64,000 bases of DNA from Eublepharis macularius (lineage: Eukaryota > Chordata > Lepidosauria > Squamata > Eublepharidae), in assembly GCF_028583425.1 (NCBI RefSeq), contig NC_072793.1, positions 97,511,689-97,575,688 of the forward strand. The letters are read 5' to 3'. The notes beneath the pieces were generated by a model. It saw nothing but the letters and a program-made list of their open reading frames with translations, had not been told where the DNA came from and made no database searches. The stretch's first letter is position 1; every line of letters begins with the position of its first letter. The translations under genes and the position numbers were made by a program. Of this stretch, positions 54,366 through 64,000 are shown one piece after another.

Positions 54366-54545
54366 GTGGTAGCCAGCTGAGTGATCTTGGGTCAGTCACA
54401 GCTTCTCAAAGCTCTCTCAGCCCCACCCACATCATAAGGTGTTTGTTGTGGGGATAATAATAACATACTTTGTAAACGGCTCTGAGTGGGCATTAAGTTG
54501 TCCTGAAGAGTAGTATATAAATCGAATGTTGTTGTTGTTATTAAA
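54366..54545 (+). repeat. tRNA-derived SINE, 3' part
   Basis: GTGATCTTGGGTCAGTCACAGCTTCTCAAAGCTCTCTCAGCCCCACCCACATC...GTTTGTTGTGGGGATAATAATAACATACTTTGTAAACGGCTCTGAGTGGGC, a typical lizard SINE body, ending in a (GTT)n/ATTA tail. The tRNA head is missing or unrecognisable. Confidence 0.7.
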
Positions 54546-54584
54546 AGCGCTCTAGGCGCAGCTGCCAGCCACCGGGAGCGTGCG

Positions 54585-54841
54585 AGCAGCAGCGCGGGTG
54601 GCGGGGAGGCTGCCTGCGCCATTTGTCTGCCCTGTAGGACAGGGGGCGGCCGGCTTGCCGCACGCACCCTGTCCTGCGGGGCAGGTGAATGGCAGCACGA
54701 GGGGCTGGGAGGCCACCCGTGCCATTTGCCTGCCCCGCAGAACAGGGGCATCTGGTTTGCTGCATGCCCCCTGTCCTGCGGGGCAGGTGAATGGCAGCGC
54801 AGGGGGCTGGGAGGTTGCCTGCACCATTCGCCTGTCCTGCC
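54585..54841 (+). repeat. GC-rich tandem repeat, about 102-bp unit, 2.5 copies
   Basis: CTGTCCTGCGGGGCAGGTGAATGGCAGC recurs at 54669 and 54771 (period 102), with related half-units before and after. It lies directly upstream of the L1 ORF1 remnant and may be the monomeric 5' promoter of that older L1. A palindrome (GCATGATGATGTTACGGAAGTGATATCATCATGC) follows near 54886-54919. Confidence 0.65.
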
Positions 54842-55030
54842 TCCACCAACGCAGCATGCCAGGGCAGCTGGCACGCTCCTCCCTGCATGATGATGTTACG
54901 GAAGTGATATCATCATGCAGTGCCGGAAGCGTGCGGTCGCTGCGTGGCGTGCGAGTAGCCAGACTTGGGTTGCCCTGGGCGCCGGCAACCCTAGATCGGG
55001 CCCTGATAACCAGATCCAAGCGATTTAAAA

Positions 55031-56247
55031 TGATGAGAAAGACATCTGGCACTCAGAACAATCCCGCAGGGTCAGAACCAGTTAATTAAAGACCTTTTCC
55101 TCACCAGGGGTGCCCGCAAAACATTTGGGCCCCGCAAAATCGAGCTCAGACAAAATGGCAGACACACAGCAAGAAGGTAAAAACTTCAGTGAGGAGGCTG
55201 CTGTTTCAATAAAAGACCTGCTTGCCCTTTTTCAAAAGCTTTTTAGCCTAATTGAGCCTCTCTCTCTTTAACTTAAAGAACTCTATTAAATCCGTGGCTC
55301 AAACTGCTGAATCAGTCTTGGAGCTGGGTGTCACCCTCCAAGAGGAAGTCAGAGACCTCCAAAGTACGGAGAAAAACCTACAAGAGAAATTAATTGAATG
55401 GGAGATCAACCAGCACCAGAACAATTTGAAAGTTAGGGGCCTGGCTGAAAAGGTTGAAGAGAACACTGATCTTTGTGCGTTCTTATCATCATGGCTTGCA
55501 AAGGCACTAGATCTAGAAGAAGAGGTGGCTCCAATAATTACTAAAGCATATAGACTTGGTTCCCCTCCTAATAACAGACCTAATTTCTGCAGAGACATGG
55601 TGGCTCATTTCCTTTATTACCGTACCAAACAAAATATTCTTTATGAAGCCCGTGGCAAGGGTTCGCTTCAATTCAATAAAACAGAGGCCAAGGTTTTCAG
55701 ATCTCTCCCTAGAAGTTCTTCAGTAAAGATGAGATCTCAAGGAAATCACAGCCACTTTCTGAAGCCGGTATCAGGTATAAGTGGAATCACATCTCCAACT
55801 CGATTGTCCATCACAACAGACAAGACATTCCAAACATCTGACATGGATTCTGGCATGGCACTCCTGCACTCTCTAGATCTGGAATCTAACAATGATGAAT
55901 CAGCCAAGTCTTCATCAACTGTCGTAGACAGGCTATCAAAACGACTTCAGACAAGCAAGATTCCAGTCAAGCAACCAGTGTAAACTATTTGGTTTCCCAC
56001 AGATAGTGCTTTAAACTGCATCACTGTAAACTTTCCTTTTACTGTAGTCTGGTTAGCAGTTAAAAATAGTTGCTGTCGGGAACAGGAATGGGGTTGCTGA
56101 ACGAAAATGTGTTTCATTTTCATTTTTTTTTCCAGTCCTTGTTACCCCACCCCCCCCAGGATTAGGGCATCTTGGACAGGGAACAGCTAGTAGTTTCCCC
56201 CTTTTTGGACCAGGGTCCAAAGATTTTCATGAATTAACCTCACACCT
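55031..56247 (+). pseudogene. Older L1, ORF1 and start of inter-ORF region
   Basis: Broken ORF1 of an L1 family distinct from copies A-C. The main open part (55252-55983) contains a coiled coil (SVLELGVTLQEEVRDLQSTE), the RRM (NNLKVRGLAEKVEENTDLCA, ITKAYRLGSPPNNRPN) and a CTD-like RTKQNILYEARGKGSLQFN, followed by a serine-rich tail. The first ATG, near 55031, is out of frame with the rest. The element is split by the retrovirus that begins at 56254; its ORF2 remains at 60237-62100. Confidence 0.75.
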
Positions 56248-56253
56248 GAGGGT

Positions 56254-56537
56254 TATAGGAAGAGGTCAATGGTTTGGCACACTTGCCTTGACCAAAGGGC
56301 ACTCTGCTCCACTAATATTCATAAATGGTTAACAATGCAAAGTTTCTCTCTGCTATGTGCAGTTTCCCTGTCTCTGCTAGTAATTGGTTAACTGGATGTT
56401 AGCAAAGACAGACATCTATTTCCTTATTCATTGTTCCTGGGGATTATGCAAGAATGCACAGGCTTAAATAAAACGACCACTGCCCAGTGGGGGAGACTGG
56501 TGTTCGAATCTTCACCCTGGGTCATGTCATTCCTACA
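56254..56537 (+). repeat. 5' LTR of the endogenous retrovirus
   Basis: 284 bp, beginning TATAGGAAGAGG and ending CCTACA. Contains an AATAAA polyadenylation signal near 56466. The start is set by the 6-bp duplication and by the junction with the polypurine tract at the 3' copy. Confidence 0.88.
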
Positions 56538-56539
56538 TG

Positions 56540-56557
56540 TGGCGCCCGAACAGGGAC
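56540..56557 (+). other. Primer binding site, tRNA-Lys type
   Basis: TGGCGCCCGAACAGGGAC, two bases after the 5' LTR, complementary to the 3' end of tRNA-Lys(UUU). A GGTGAGT splice donor follows at 56629-56635. Confidence 0.9.
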
Positions 56558-56635
56558 CCCACTCATCAATGCCTGGCATAGGCCCCTTGAGTGCACTCCT
56601 TCGTCGCTGTCTCAGTGACCTCTTCATTGGTGAGT

Positions 56636-57947
56636 ATGGGAGGACAATTTTCACATGCCCAGCGCAGGCATCTAGAGGAACTCCGGTTCCTGGTTCAGAA
56701 GTCCGGCAGGACCGTGACTTCTAGTCAACTTCGCTCCTTGTTTCAGGAGCTTAATAAGCTGCGCCCTTGGTACCCTGAGGAGGGTTCTCTCCGCCTCAAG
56801 GACTGGGAGAAAATCGGCCAGGTTCTTCATGCCCCGCCACGAGCTAATGTAGAGTTGTTGCATACCTGGCACCAATGCTGGCATGCAGTGGAGAAGTTCC
56901 CACCCGTTCCCACCTAAGGAATGCCCATCAAAGTATGTTGATGTGCAATTGCTTCCTCCAGCACCGCTCAGCTCCTCCTCCCCTCCACAACCTTCTGTGC
57001 CTCCTGGTAAAGATTTTAATCCTCCACCTTCCACTGGAGGAGTCCCAGGGCGCCTTGTGAGAGAGGTTCTGGAACGTGAGCTCAGGCAGGCAAAATCCGA
57101 GGATGTGGCAGAATTAACTGAAATGCTTGCTATCTGCCCAGTTCATCTTACTGATCAGGTTGATGATCAGGGCCACCAGATTGTGGAATATAAGCCTCTC
57201 TCTTATCCTGTTCTTACTGAGTTGAGGAAAGCTATTCGAGATATGGGATTGCAAAGCGGTTATGTGCAAGGCATGCTTGAAGCTGTCATGCATAATCATA
57301 CCCTAGTTCCGGAGGATTGGAAAACCACGGTTTGCATGCTTTTAACTCCTGCACAATATGTGGTTTGGGAAAGTGAGTTCTGCCAGCAGTGTGTACTAAG
57401 AGGCGCCAATTCTGGCGGAGCTTACACTGCTGAGCAACTCTATAGGGCAGGAGATTTCAGTGACCCTAATCATCAGATAGTCTTACCTGCAGCTACGCTG
57501 GAGGTTGCTTCGCAATGTGTTTATCATGCTTTCCAGCGGGTTCCAGCTTCTGACAAGCCGTCTCAGACCTTTTCAAGCATTCGCCAGAAAGCCACAGAGC
57601 CCTATCCAGATTTTATCAATCGCCTGCAGGAAGCCCTTAAGCATCAAGTTGATAACGCTGAAGCCCAAGAGGAGCTGTTGATTAAATTAGCTAAAGAGAA
57701 TGCTACCTCTGACTGCCGAAGGGTTATCACAGGTCTGGGAAAAAACCCGGAGTTGGCAGAAATGATTAGAGCTTGCCAAGATATAGGAACTCCCTCACAT
57801 CAAGCCTCTCTGCTTGCTGCTGCTCTCCGCCAGGGTATAAAGTCTGGGGGGAAATGTTTTAACTGCGGCAACCCTGGTCATTTTGCAGCAGAATGTCAGG
57901 CTCCTGGGGATGGAGGTGTACAACCAACACCTACCAGCCCAACTTGA
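56636..57947 (+). pseudogene. Retroviral gag, frameshifted
   Basis: ATG 56636 opens MGGQFSHAQRRHLEELRFLV, a matrix-like start with a myristoylation-type glycine. The frame stops at 56917, and the rest continues from about 56883 in another frame. The second part has a proline-rich linker, a long capsid-like region (TEMLAICPVHLTDQVDDQGH ... ALKHQVDNAEAQEELLIKLA) and a single CCHC zinc knuckle, CFNCGNPGHFAAEC, before a stop at 57947. General organisation is closest to betaretrovirus-type gag. Structural precursor; non-functional because of the frameshift. Confidence 0.85.
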
Positions 57948-57959
57948 ACAGGAAAGCCC

Positions 57960-58880
57960 CTCACACTTGTAGCTTTGCAGCAACTCCTAGGCACCCTTAA
58001 TTGGGTGAGACCTTGTTTTTCTTTACCTCCCAATCTTTTGAGCCCATTGTTTTCCTTACTTACTACTGCGAAACATCCCACTGATCTTATTACTGTTCCC
58101 CTGCAAGCCCAGGCAGCTTTGCAAAAGGTAAATGAGATTTTAGCTCAACAGTGTGTAAACAGAATCCCTGCGGGGCTAATGCTGCATCATGGGCAGGTCT
58201 TTCTTGTAGAATGGTTGTATCTCTCTCATGGCTCTCACCAAAATATCCTTCCGTATCCTCATGCCACGGCTGATCTCTGTGCTATGGCACAAGAGCGTGC
58301 TGTTGAGCGAACTGGTCATGATTTGCTGTCTATCACTATGCCTTTTCCTAAACATGATTTCAATCACCTCCTGCGTACTTCTCTGCAGTTTCAAATTGCT
58401 CTTGCTGACTTTGTGAGAGAAATCCTCTTTCATTTACCTAAAGATCACTGCTTTTCTCTCCTGCAGTCAGCACCTATTTTCCTTCGATCTCTTCAGTCTC
58501 CTCAGCCTCTGCGCGCAGCGGCCTCGTTTTTTTCTGATGGTGGCCGCTCCCGAGGAGCCATTGTTTACCAGAGCGAAGGTCGCTGGATTACTAAATATTC
58601 AGTGAACCAGGCCTCTCCCCAGCGAGCCGAGCTTGCTGCGGCTATCCTCGCATTTCACACCTTTGCCCATCAACCTTTCTATCTTATCTCCGATTCACAC
58701 TATGTTTGCAAACTAATTAGCTGCCTTTACTGTTCTTCTACCTTTCAGCAATTTTGTGATCAAGGGAATATTTGTCTTTCTCATGGCATTCCCTATAACT
58801 CCACTGGCCAAGCTATTGTTGAACGGGCTAATCGTTCCTTCAAAACCCTGTTGCAAAAACAATTAAAACGGGAAATATAG
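57960..58880 (+). pseudogene. Retroviral pol remnant (RT connection, RNase H, end of integrase)
   Basis: One open stretch made of non-adjacent pieces of pol: ALQQLLGTLNWVRPCFSLPP from the RT connection region; RNase H with FFSDGGRSRGAIVYQSEG, RAELAAAILAF and LISDSHYVC (three acidic positions visible); then, after an abrupt join near 58735, only the last part of the integrase core, HGIPYNSTGQAIVERANRSF, with the catalytic Glu. Protease, the RT palm with its YXDD box, and the zinc-binding and first catalytic parts of integrase are absent. The joins keep the frame open by chance. Confidence 0.85.
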
Positions 58881-58996
58881 AACCCCCAATTTAGCAAACA
58901 TTACACAGCAAGTCCATAAAGTTCTTTTTACTTTAAATCAATTAACTTTCTCTCAAACCCCAGGCACCATGCCTTTAATAACCTGGGGTTGAGGTT

Positions 58997-59899
58997 TTGC
59001 TTCTGATCTTACCCCTACAGGTCCTTTGTGGGTTCCTGCTAAGTGCGTCTGTCAAGCGGACGACCAGCAAAGCGCAACACGTCCTGCAGGCCAACAATCA
59101 GCTGGAGACACCCGAGAATCTGTGTGCTGCCATCTTTGCGGTTATAACTGCCAATTCACTTCTCATTCTTTGTGTGCTGTGTTGTTTTCTTCCTCCCGGG
59201 AGAGCAACCTCCCTGCATGACTGTTTAGATTATAACCTGCGGGAGCGGCTAGCCCGGCAAGTCAACGCTTCGACCTTTTGCCTTGCAGCCTCTCTTGTCG
59301 GCGTTCCAGGCGTTCCAGCGCTCACCATTGTGAACCATCGAACTCTTAGCAAAATAGCTTGCAGCCTGGCAAAGACAATAAACGCAACTTCTATTGCAAT
59401 TGCTGCCCTGAATGCTGAGCTCATAGAGCTCCGCCATGCTCTTTTGGACAATCGTGCTGCCATTGATTATTTGCTGTTGTTGCACCATCAAGGTTGGGAA
59501 TCTGTTAAGAATATGTGTTGTTTTAATGTGTCTGATAATTCACAAAAAATATCTGTTCAGTTGAACAATTTACATAACCTAGCTTCTGATATTAAGCAAG
59601 ATCTGCTGCCTTCCTGGTGGGCCTCATTATGGTCCTGGCTGCCTACCGGATGGCTCGGTCTCTTTGTCCAATACGGAATTGGGTTTTTAGCATGTTTAAT
59701 TCTAATTTGTTGCCTGTTACAGTGTCTCCCTGCTCTTGTAACTATGGGGTCGAGGGTGATTGCTAAACAACCTCACATGTATCCATTAATGGCCCCTCAG
59801 GCCAAAGCTTTAGCCAAACAACTGCGTTATTACAAACTGCATACTTCTGATGTTGAATCTGGCTTAGAGTCAGATACTGAAAAGGAATGCTTGTTGTAA
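58997..59899 (+). pseudogene. Retroviral env remnant, mainly the transmembrane subunit
   Basis: 300-codon frame. After a short hydrophobic start it has little surface-subunit sequence and then the transmembrane subunit: heptad-like ELIELRHALLDNRAAIDYLL, the immunosuppressive-domain position and MCCFNVSD. Where the CX6CC motif of gamma/alpha-type envelopes needs its first cysteine, this copy has W (GWESVKNMCC). A membrane span (YGIGFLACLILICCLLQCLP) and a cytoplasmic tail of about 60 residues follow. The type of env differs from the betaretroviral look of gag, a mosaic seen in several retroviral lineages. Confidence 0.8.
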
Positions 59900-59919
59900 A
59901 TTGATTCCTGCTCCTAAGA

Positions 59920-59941
59920 CTTAAAAGAAAAAAGAGTGGAA
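59920..59941 (+). other. Polypurine tract of the endogenous retrovirus
   Basis: AAAAGAAAAAAGAGTGGAA directly before the 3' LTR, the expected site for plus-strand priming. Confidence 0.8.
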
Positions 59942-60230
59942 TATAGGAAGAGGTCAACGGTTTGGCACACCTGCCTTGACCAAAGGGCACTCTGCTCCAC
60001 TAATATTCATAAATGCTTAACAATGCAAAGTTTCTCTCTGCTATGTGCAGTTTCCCTGTCTCTGCTAGTAACTGGTTAACCGGATGTTAGCAAAGACAGA
60101 CATCTATTTCCTTATTCATTGTTCCTGGGGATTATGCAAGAATGCACAGGCTATGCTTAAATAAAACGACCACTGCCCGGTGGGGGAGACTGGTGTTCGA
60201 ATCTTCACCCTGGGTCGTGTCATTCGTACA
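59942..60230 (+). repeat. 3' LTR of the endogenous retrovirus
   Basis: 289 bp, colinear with the 5' LTR except for 8 substitutions and a 5-nt extra (GCTAT/ATGCT) before TTAAATAAAACGACC. Confidence 0.9.
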
Positions 60231-60236
60231 GAGGGT

Positions 60237-62100
60237 TAGGAAAAAAATTTTTTTGGTCTTTTTATTTATAATGGGTTTTTGGATTATGCAACTGGGTGAA
60301 GGCAGGTGGGGTGGGTGGACCTGGGGCAGGAGGGTTCTCAGGGTTTTAAGTTATGTTAAGGAATTCAATGTGTTATCACGGTTCAAAAATTTTGTTGTTG
60401 GGTCACTATACTGTTTAATCTGCATTTCTGGCCAGATTGTTATAGAGAAGCCTTGTTCATCTTCAGTTTACTAATTAAAGCTTCTCTTATACTATGGTTT
60501 GCAGTGAATCACCTCTGGCATACCCTTTGGGTACCCAATGCTGTGACCATAATAGATCCTTTAATCTTTATATTACTGACAGATCTATATGCTCTCTGGC
60601 AATCCTCTCTCTACTTCTTCAATGGTGGACACTGCTAAAGTTCTTACTTTAAATTGCAGGAGCCTAAATAATCCTATCAAGCACCGCTGCGTCATGACTG
60701 CTTTAACTAAACAATACCCAGATATTTTATTTTTTACAAGAGACACACTACAAACATAATAGACCACAAGTTTTGAATTCAAATTTTTTTCAGTTCCACT
60801 TTCAGGCCCCTGGGTCCTCTAAGGCCAAGGGGGTTGCAATCCTCTTCTCCAAAAATATTAGATTCCATCACCTAGTTGCCAAATTAGATCTTAGAGGATG
60901 CTTTATTTTTATCAAAGGCATCTTGGAATCTCCCAAAGTTACCTTATCATCTATCTATGCTCCCAACGATAGGCAGCTCCATTTTCTCCAGGAAACCTTA
61001 ACTACTCTTTCTTCTTTTGCTGAAAGAGATCTGTTGGTCGACGGTGATCGTAACTATTTATTGGACCCAATCCTAGATAAATCATCACCTAATAAAACAC
61101 CTAAGAAAATTAATACAGTCCCTTCCAGACTCAAAACTCTATTAGAAAACTTCTCATTATGGCGTCTTCATCATACTAGTGAAAAAGATTACACTTATTT
61201 CTCTGCTAGGCATAATACCCATACTAGAATAGCCTACCTTCTAACACCCCCAAGTTTACTTCATTGCATGGTCTCCTCTGATACTGGACGCAAAATATGG
61301 TCTGACCATGCTTGGGTAGAAAGCAAAATGATTTTGAATGAAAAAATTGATCAAGACCCACTTTGGACGCATAATAAAAATCTTTTATTAGACCATTCAA
61401 TAGTTAATCAAGTTGAAACAGAGTTAACTAATTATTTTAAGTTGAATGTAGCTGGTGAAGTCAATCCATCACCATATGGGATTTCATTGATTTCAGTGGG
61501 CTTAGACTGGAGTAACTCTGCATAGGATTGCTCTGTTAATCTGGCTAGGCAAGACTCTACACTCTCAAAACATCAATATTAGACTATTGTCTTTTAAGCT
61601 TATGTCTAGGTGGTATCTAACCCCCCTTCAGCTTCACCACATCAGGCCACCTATTTCACCACTATGCTGGAAGCATTGTGGTCAAACTGGAAGTTACTTT
61701 CATTGTTGGTGGCTTTGTCCTAAAGTGCAATCATTCTGAAAGATGATCATCTCTCATATTAAATCTATAATTGGCTATACTGTTCCTTTACAGCCTGGGA
61801 CAGTCCTACTAGGTCTCTCGGAAGATCCCATGATCCCTAGCATAAGAAAATTATTAATCTTTGTTATGCTGTCTGCAGCCAAAGCTTTAATTGCCACATC
61901 TTGGAAGAACAACAAATTACCATCAATACTAGTGTGGCAAAAGAAACTGTGGGACAAGGATTCAGATAGTCTTCAGACTATAGACAATTCATCATTTCAA
62001 TCATCATTTCTGGAACAATGGATACCATTCTTAGATTACTTTAATAATTTGGAGCAGCCAAAACTTTGACACAACTTTTAATAATCACTTTGTATACTTC
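60237..62100 (+). pseudogene. Older L1, ORF2 remnant lacking the RT domain
   Basis: Continuation of the L1 split by the retrovirus. The endonuclease is recognisable: VLTLNCRSLNNPIKH near 60640 in one frame, then KAKGVAILFSKNI, LSSIYAPNDRQLHFL, FSARHNTHTRIAYLL and WSDHAWVESK at 60773-61480. The sequence then jumps, through about 60 bp of another repeat (61480-61540), to the ORF2 C-terminus (CWKHCGQTGSYFHCWWLCP, then KALIATSWKNN) ending near 62069. The whole reverse transcriptase is missing. The tail is AT-rich to about 62240. Confidence 0.8.
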
Positions 62101-62539
62101 TAAAGTATTATTGTATGTTTCAATTTTTTAAAACTAATGTTGTTGGCCAGTTGTTATGCATTTGATCCGTGACACATTTGTAGCATATTTTTTAAATAGT
62201 TGTTATGGTTATATTAGAAAAAAAATCTATATATTTTTTTAAAAGATCCTGTAGAATTCCTCCCAATCTCTATGGTAAAAAAATTAGAGAGGTTGGAAAA
62301 ATTCCTAGGGCATCTCAGTATCACCACTTCTGGGTTCCAGCCAGAAGTGACTTGCAGTGTTGCTTAATGCTGCTTCCCCTTGCAGCTCCACTGAGCACCA
62401 GCAATGGATGGTGGAATGCTGGTGGGGGTCTGTCTGCTATAAGGGGGCAAATGGCACCCTTATCTGGCCATGATGTTTCATCCTACCATTATTCTCAAGG
62501 ACTGAGTTTTGCAATACTTACTTAGGGCTGGGTTGGTTG

Positions 62540-63658
62540 CATAGGTCCCAGGGGTAATAAATGCTTCTCTGCAGAAGGGTATAGTTCTGATCATTTTGAA
62601 AGAGGTGGTCATAAGACCCCCTCCTGAAGAAGACATTCCTCAACCTGAAAGACCTAAATTACTACTGCCTACTGTTTATTCTTGGGTAGGGTGCTCAAAC
62701 AGCTGGTGGCTATACACCTTCAGGTGATCTTGAGGGGCATAGATAATCTAGACTCATTTTGATATGAATCCAGGTCTGGGTTTGGGACAGAAACAGCCTT
62801 AGTTGCTCTGTTTGATGGGGAATACATCACTATTTTCCTTGACCTCTCATTAACTTTCAATATCATTGACCATGCTATCTTTCTGGATAGGCTGGTAGGC
62901 TTAGGAGTAGATGGCACTATTTTTTTGAGGTTCTACTCTTACTTGACTGGCAGATTGCAGAAGATGGTGCTGGGAGGATGTTGTCCATCCCCATCTCCAT
63001 GGCATTTATGATATTTGTCCTATAGTGCTCCATCTTGACCCTGTTTAACATCTACATATGTTGTTTAGCAACTTCATGAAACCACTGGGAAAGGACATCT
63101 GAGAATCTGGACAGATGACACTCATTTAATTTTCCCAACAGCTGAGTTGGATGGATCTGTGGAAGTCCAGAGGGCTAATAAATTGAAGTTCAGTCCAAAC
63201 AAGACTGAGGTACTGCTGATCAATGAAGAAGCTGTTTGGGAACTGCTGAGTCAGCTTGTATCAGAAGGTTTGCATTCCCTGTGAAGGAGCAAGTTTGTAA
63301 CTTGATGTTGCTTCTGGATCCTGGCCTACAGTTGGAGTCTCAGGCCTCAACTGTGGCACACAGTGCCTTTTATCAGATTCAGCTGATATGTAAGCAACAG
63401 CCATTCCTCAAAAAGCATAATCTGGCCATGCTGATTCATGCTCTGATCACATCCAAGTTAGATTACTATAATGTGTTTTATATGGGGCTGCCTTTGAAAA
63501 CAGTTTGGAAACTTAAATTTGTCCAAAATATGGTGGCCAGGCTATTGTTCAGAGCTGATTACAGAAAATCATCCCTATGCTGAACAATCTGTACTGGCTG
63601 TCCATCTGTTTCCAGGCACCATTCAAAGTGCTGGGTAATACTAAAGAAGGCAGTGGTA
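62540..63658 (+). pseudogene. Decayed L2-type LINE reverse transcriptase
   Basis: Diverged RT blocks with stops: GTETALVALFD-like at 62780, LDLSLTFNIIDHAIFLDRL at 62840-62900, SILTLFNIYM-like at 63030, and the C-terminal LAMLIHALITSKLDYYNVFY and RLLFRADYRK at 63420-63570. Much older than the L2 copies at 8.4 and 20.7 kb. Confidence 0.7.
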
Positions 63659-63726
63659 ACTATGGCCCCCAAGTCATTTAGGGCTTTAAAGGCCTTTAAA
63701 GCCCTAAATGGCTTGGGGGCCATAGT
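63659..63726. repeat. 68-bp loop-less foldback (cruciform-capable)
   Basis: ACTATGGCCCCCAAGTCATTTAGGGCTTTAAAGG is followed immediately by its reverse complement with one mismatch. The arm sequence (CCCTAAATGGCTTGGGGGCC) belongs to L2-type 3' regions, so the L2 is abruptly inverted here. Confidence 0.8.
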
Positions 63727-64000
63727 CAGGGCCGGCGCGCCCATTGAGGACAGGTAGGCGGTGGCCTCAGGCGCGAGGGCACTGGAGAGGCGCCGGCGGG
63801 GGTGTCGGGGGGCGGAGGCGCGTGCAGCGGAGTTGGTGTGACTGGGCTGCAGCTGCTGCTGCAGCCAGCCAGCCCCGTGCCGCTGCTGCCACCGCCGCCA
63901 CACGCCCCAGCCGGGTGCAGAAGCCGTGAGCCGCTGCTGGGGTGGCGTGCAGAGCATGGAGCAGCCTCCATGTGCTGCCCTATCAGCTGCTTGCGGCTTC
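63727..64000. repeat. GC-rich repeat, cut by the window edge
   Basis: Starts CAGGGCCGGCGCGCCCATTGAGGACAGGTAGGCGGTGGCCTCAGGCGCG, a phrase like the termini of DNA-transposon-type repeats in reptiles. GC-rich and CpG-dense; no RASSF1A exon 1 sequence seen in it. Identity uncertain. Confidence 0.4.

Larger units (their letters stand above)
56254..60230 (+). mobile_element. Endogenous retrovirus, internally deleted, with two LTRs
   Basis: About 4.0 kb provirus flanked by the 6-bp duplication GAGGGT (56248-56253 and 60231-60236). Order: LTR, lysine-tRNA primer site, gag, pol fragments, env fragment, polypurine tract, LTR. Protease, most of RT, most of integrase and the surface half of env are missing, so it cannot encode a complete virus. 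The two LTRs differ at 8 positions plus one 5-nt indel in about 285 bp, which points to moderate age. Confidence 0.93.

Noticed and set aside
54541..55000. GC-rich block considered as the RASSF1A exon 1-alpha CpG island
   Set aside because: It is made of about 102-bp tandem units ahead of an L1 ORF1, and no C1-domain coding sequence could be read on the minus strand.
63727..64000. GC-rich end of the window considered as the RASSF1A or ZMYND10 promoter
   Set aside because: The leading phrase looks like a repeat terminus and no matching exon sequence is visible; it is also truncated, so it cannot be settled.
1..64000. CRISPR array, bacterial operon or other prokaryotic system
   Set aside because: The window has spliced vertebrate exons and eukaryotic retroelements; no regularly spaced direct repeats with unique spacers were seen.

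Overview
The window is vertebrate nuclear DNA, most likely from a squamate reptile. Two host genes are recognisable, TUSC2 and RASSF1, both on the minus strand and in the same order as on human 3p21.31. Almost everything else is transposable-element sequence. The reptile assignment rests on the repeat mix: Penelope-like elements, L2 and CR1 LINEs, a chromodomain Ty3/gypsy element, tRNA-derived and 5S-rRNA-derived SINEs, and a young L1 family.

Host genes. TUSC2 exon 1 (4606-4742) lies in a CpG island at about 4.1-5.05 kb; its later exons must lie left of the window. RASSF1 isoform C is complete: exon 2-gamma (30000-30155, in a CpG island), exon 3 (15568-15672), exon 4 (14930-15227), exon 5 (13150-13265) and exon 6 (12181-12327). 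Joined, they give 273 codons with consistent splice phases. The RASSF1A-specific exon 2 (36723-36847), carrying the second half of the C1 zinc finger, is also present. I did not find exon 1-alpha, so that intron probably exceeds 27 kb. It is swollen by three L1s and an endogenous retrovirus.

Layout. 1-3610: 3' part of a chromovirus, antisense to TUSC2. 5.2-10 kb: a hammerhead-bearing repeat, an L1 fragment and an L2 copy. 10.7-15.7 kb: RASSF1 3' end. 15.7-30 kb: the large RASSF1C intron, holding a decayed hAT (ZMYM-type) transposase at 17.4-23.05 kb that was itself hit by an inverted pair of Penelope-like copies, a SINE and an L2. 30-36.8 kb: RASSF1C promoter, a second Penelope foldback and a hAT MITE. 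37.3-43.4 kb: an L1 nested inside another L1. 45.7-51.8 kb: a full-length L1 with both ORFs open and a 20-bp target-site duplication. 54.5-62.1 kb: an older L1 split by an internally deleted endogenous retrovirus (56254-60230). 62.5-64 kb: an L2 remnant, a perfect foldback and a GC-rich repeat cut by the window edge.

The most unusual signal is a set of five hammerhead-ribozyme-like cores in three repeat contexts. All share the same architecture: CUGANGA, one extra base, stem II, GAA, a 4-nt self-complementary stem III, H17 and a matching stem I. Two small copied insertions (at 31.2 and 52.9 kb), whose apparent source lies elsewhere in the window, are also notable.
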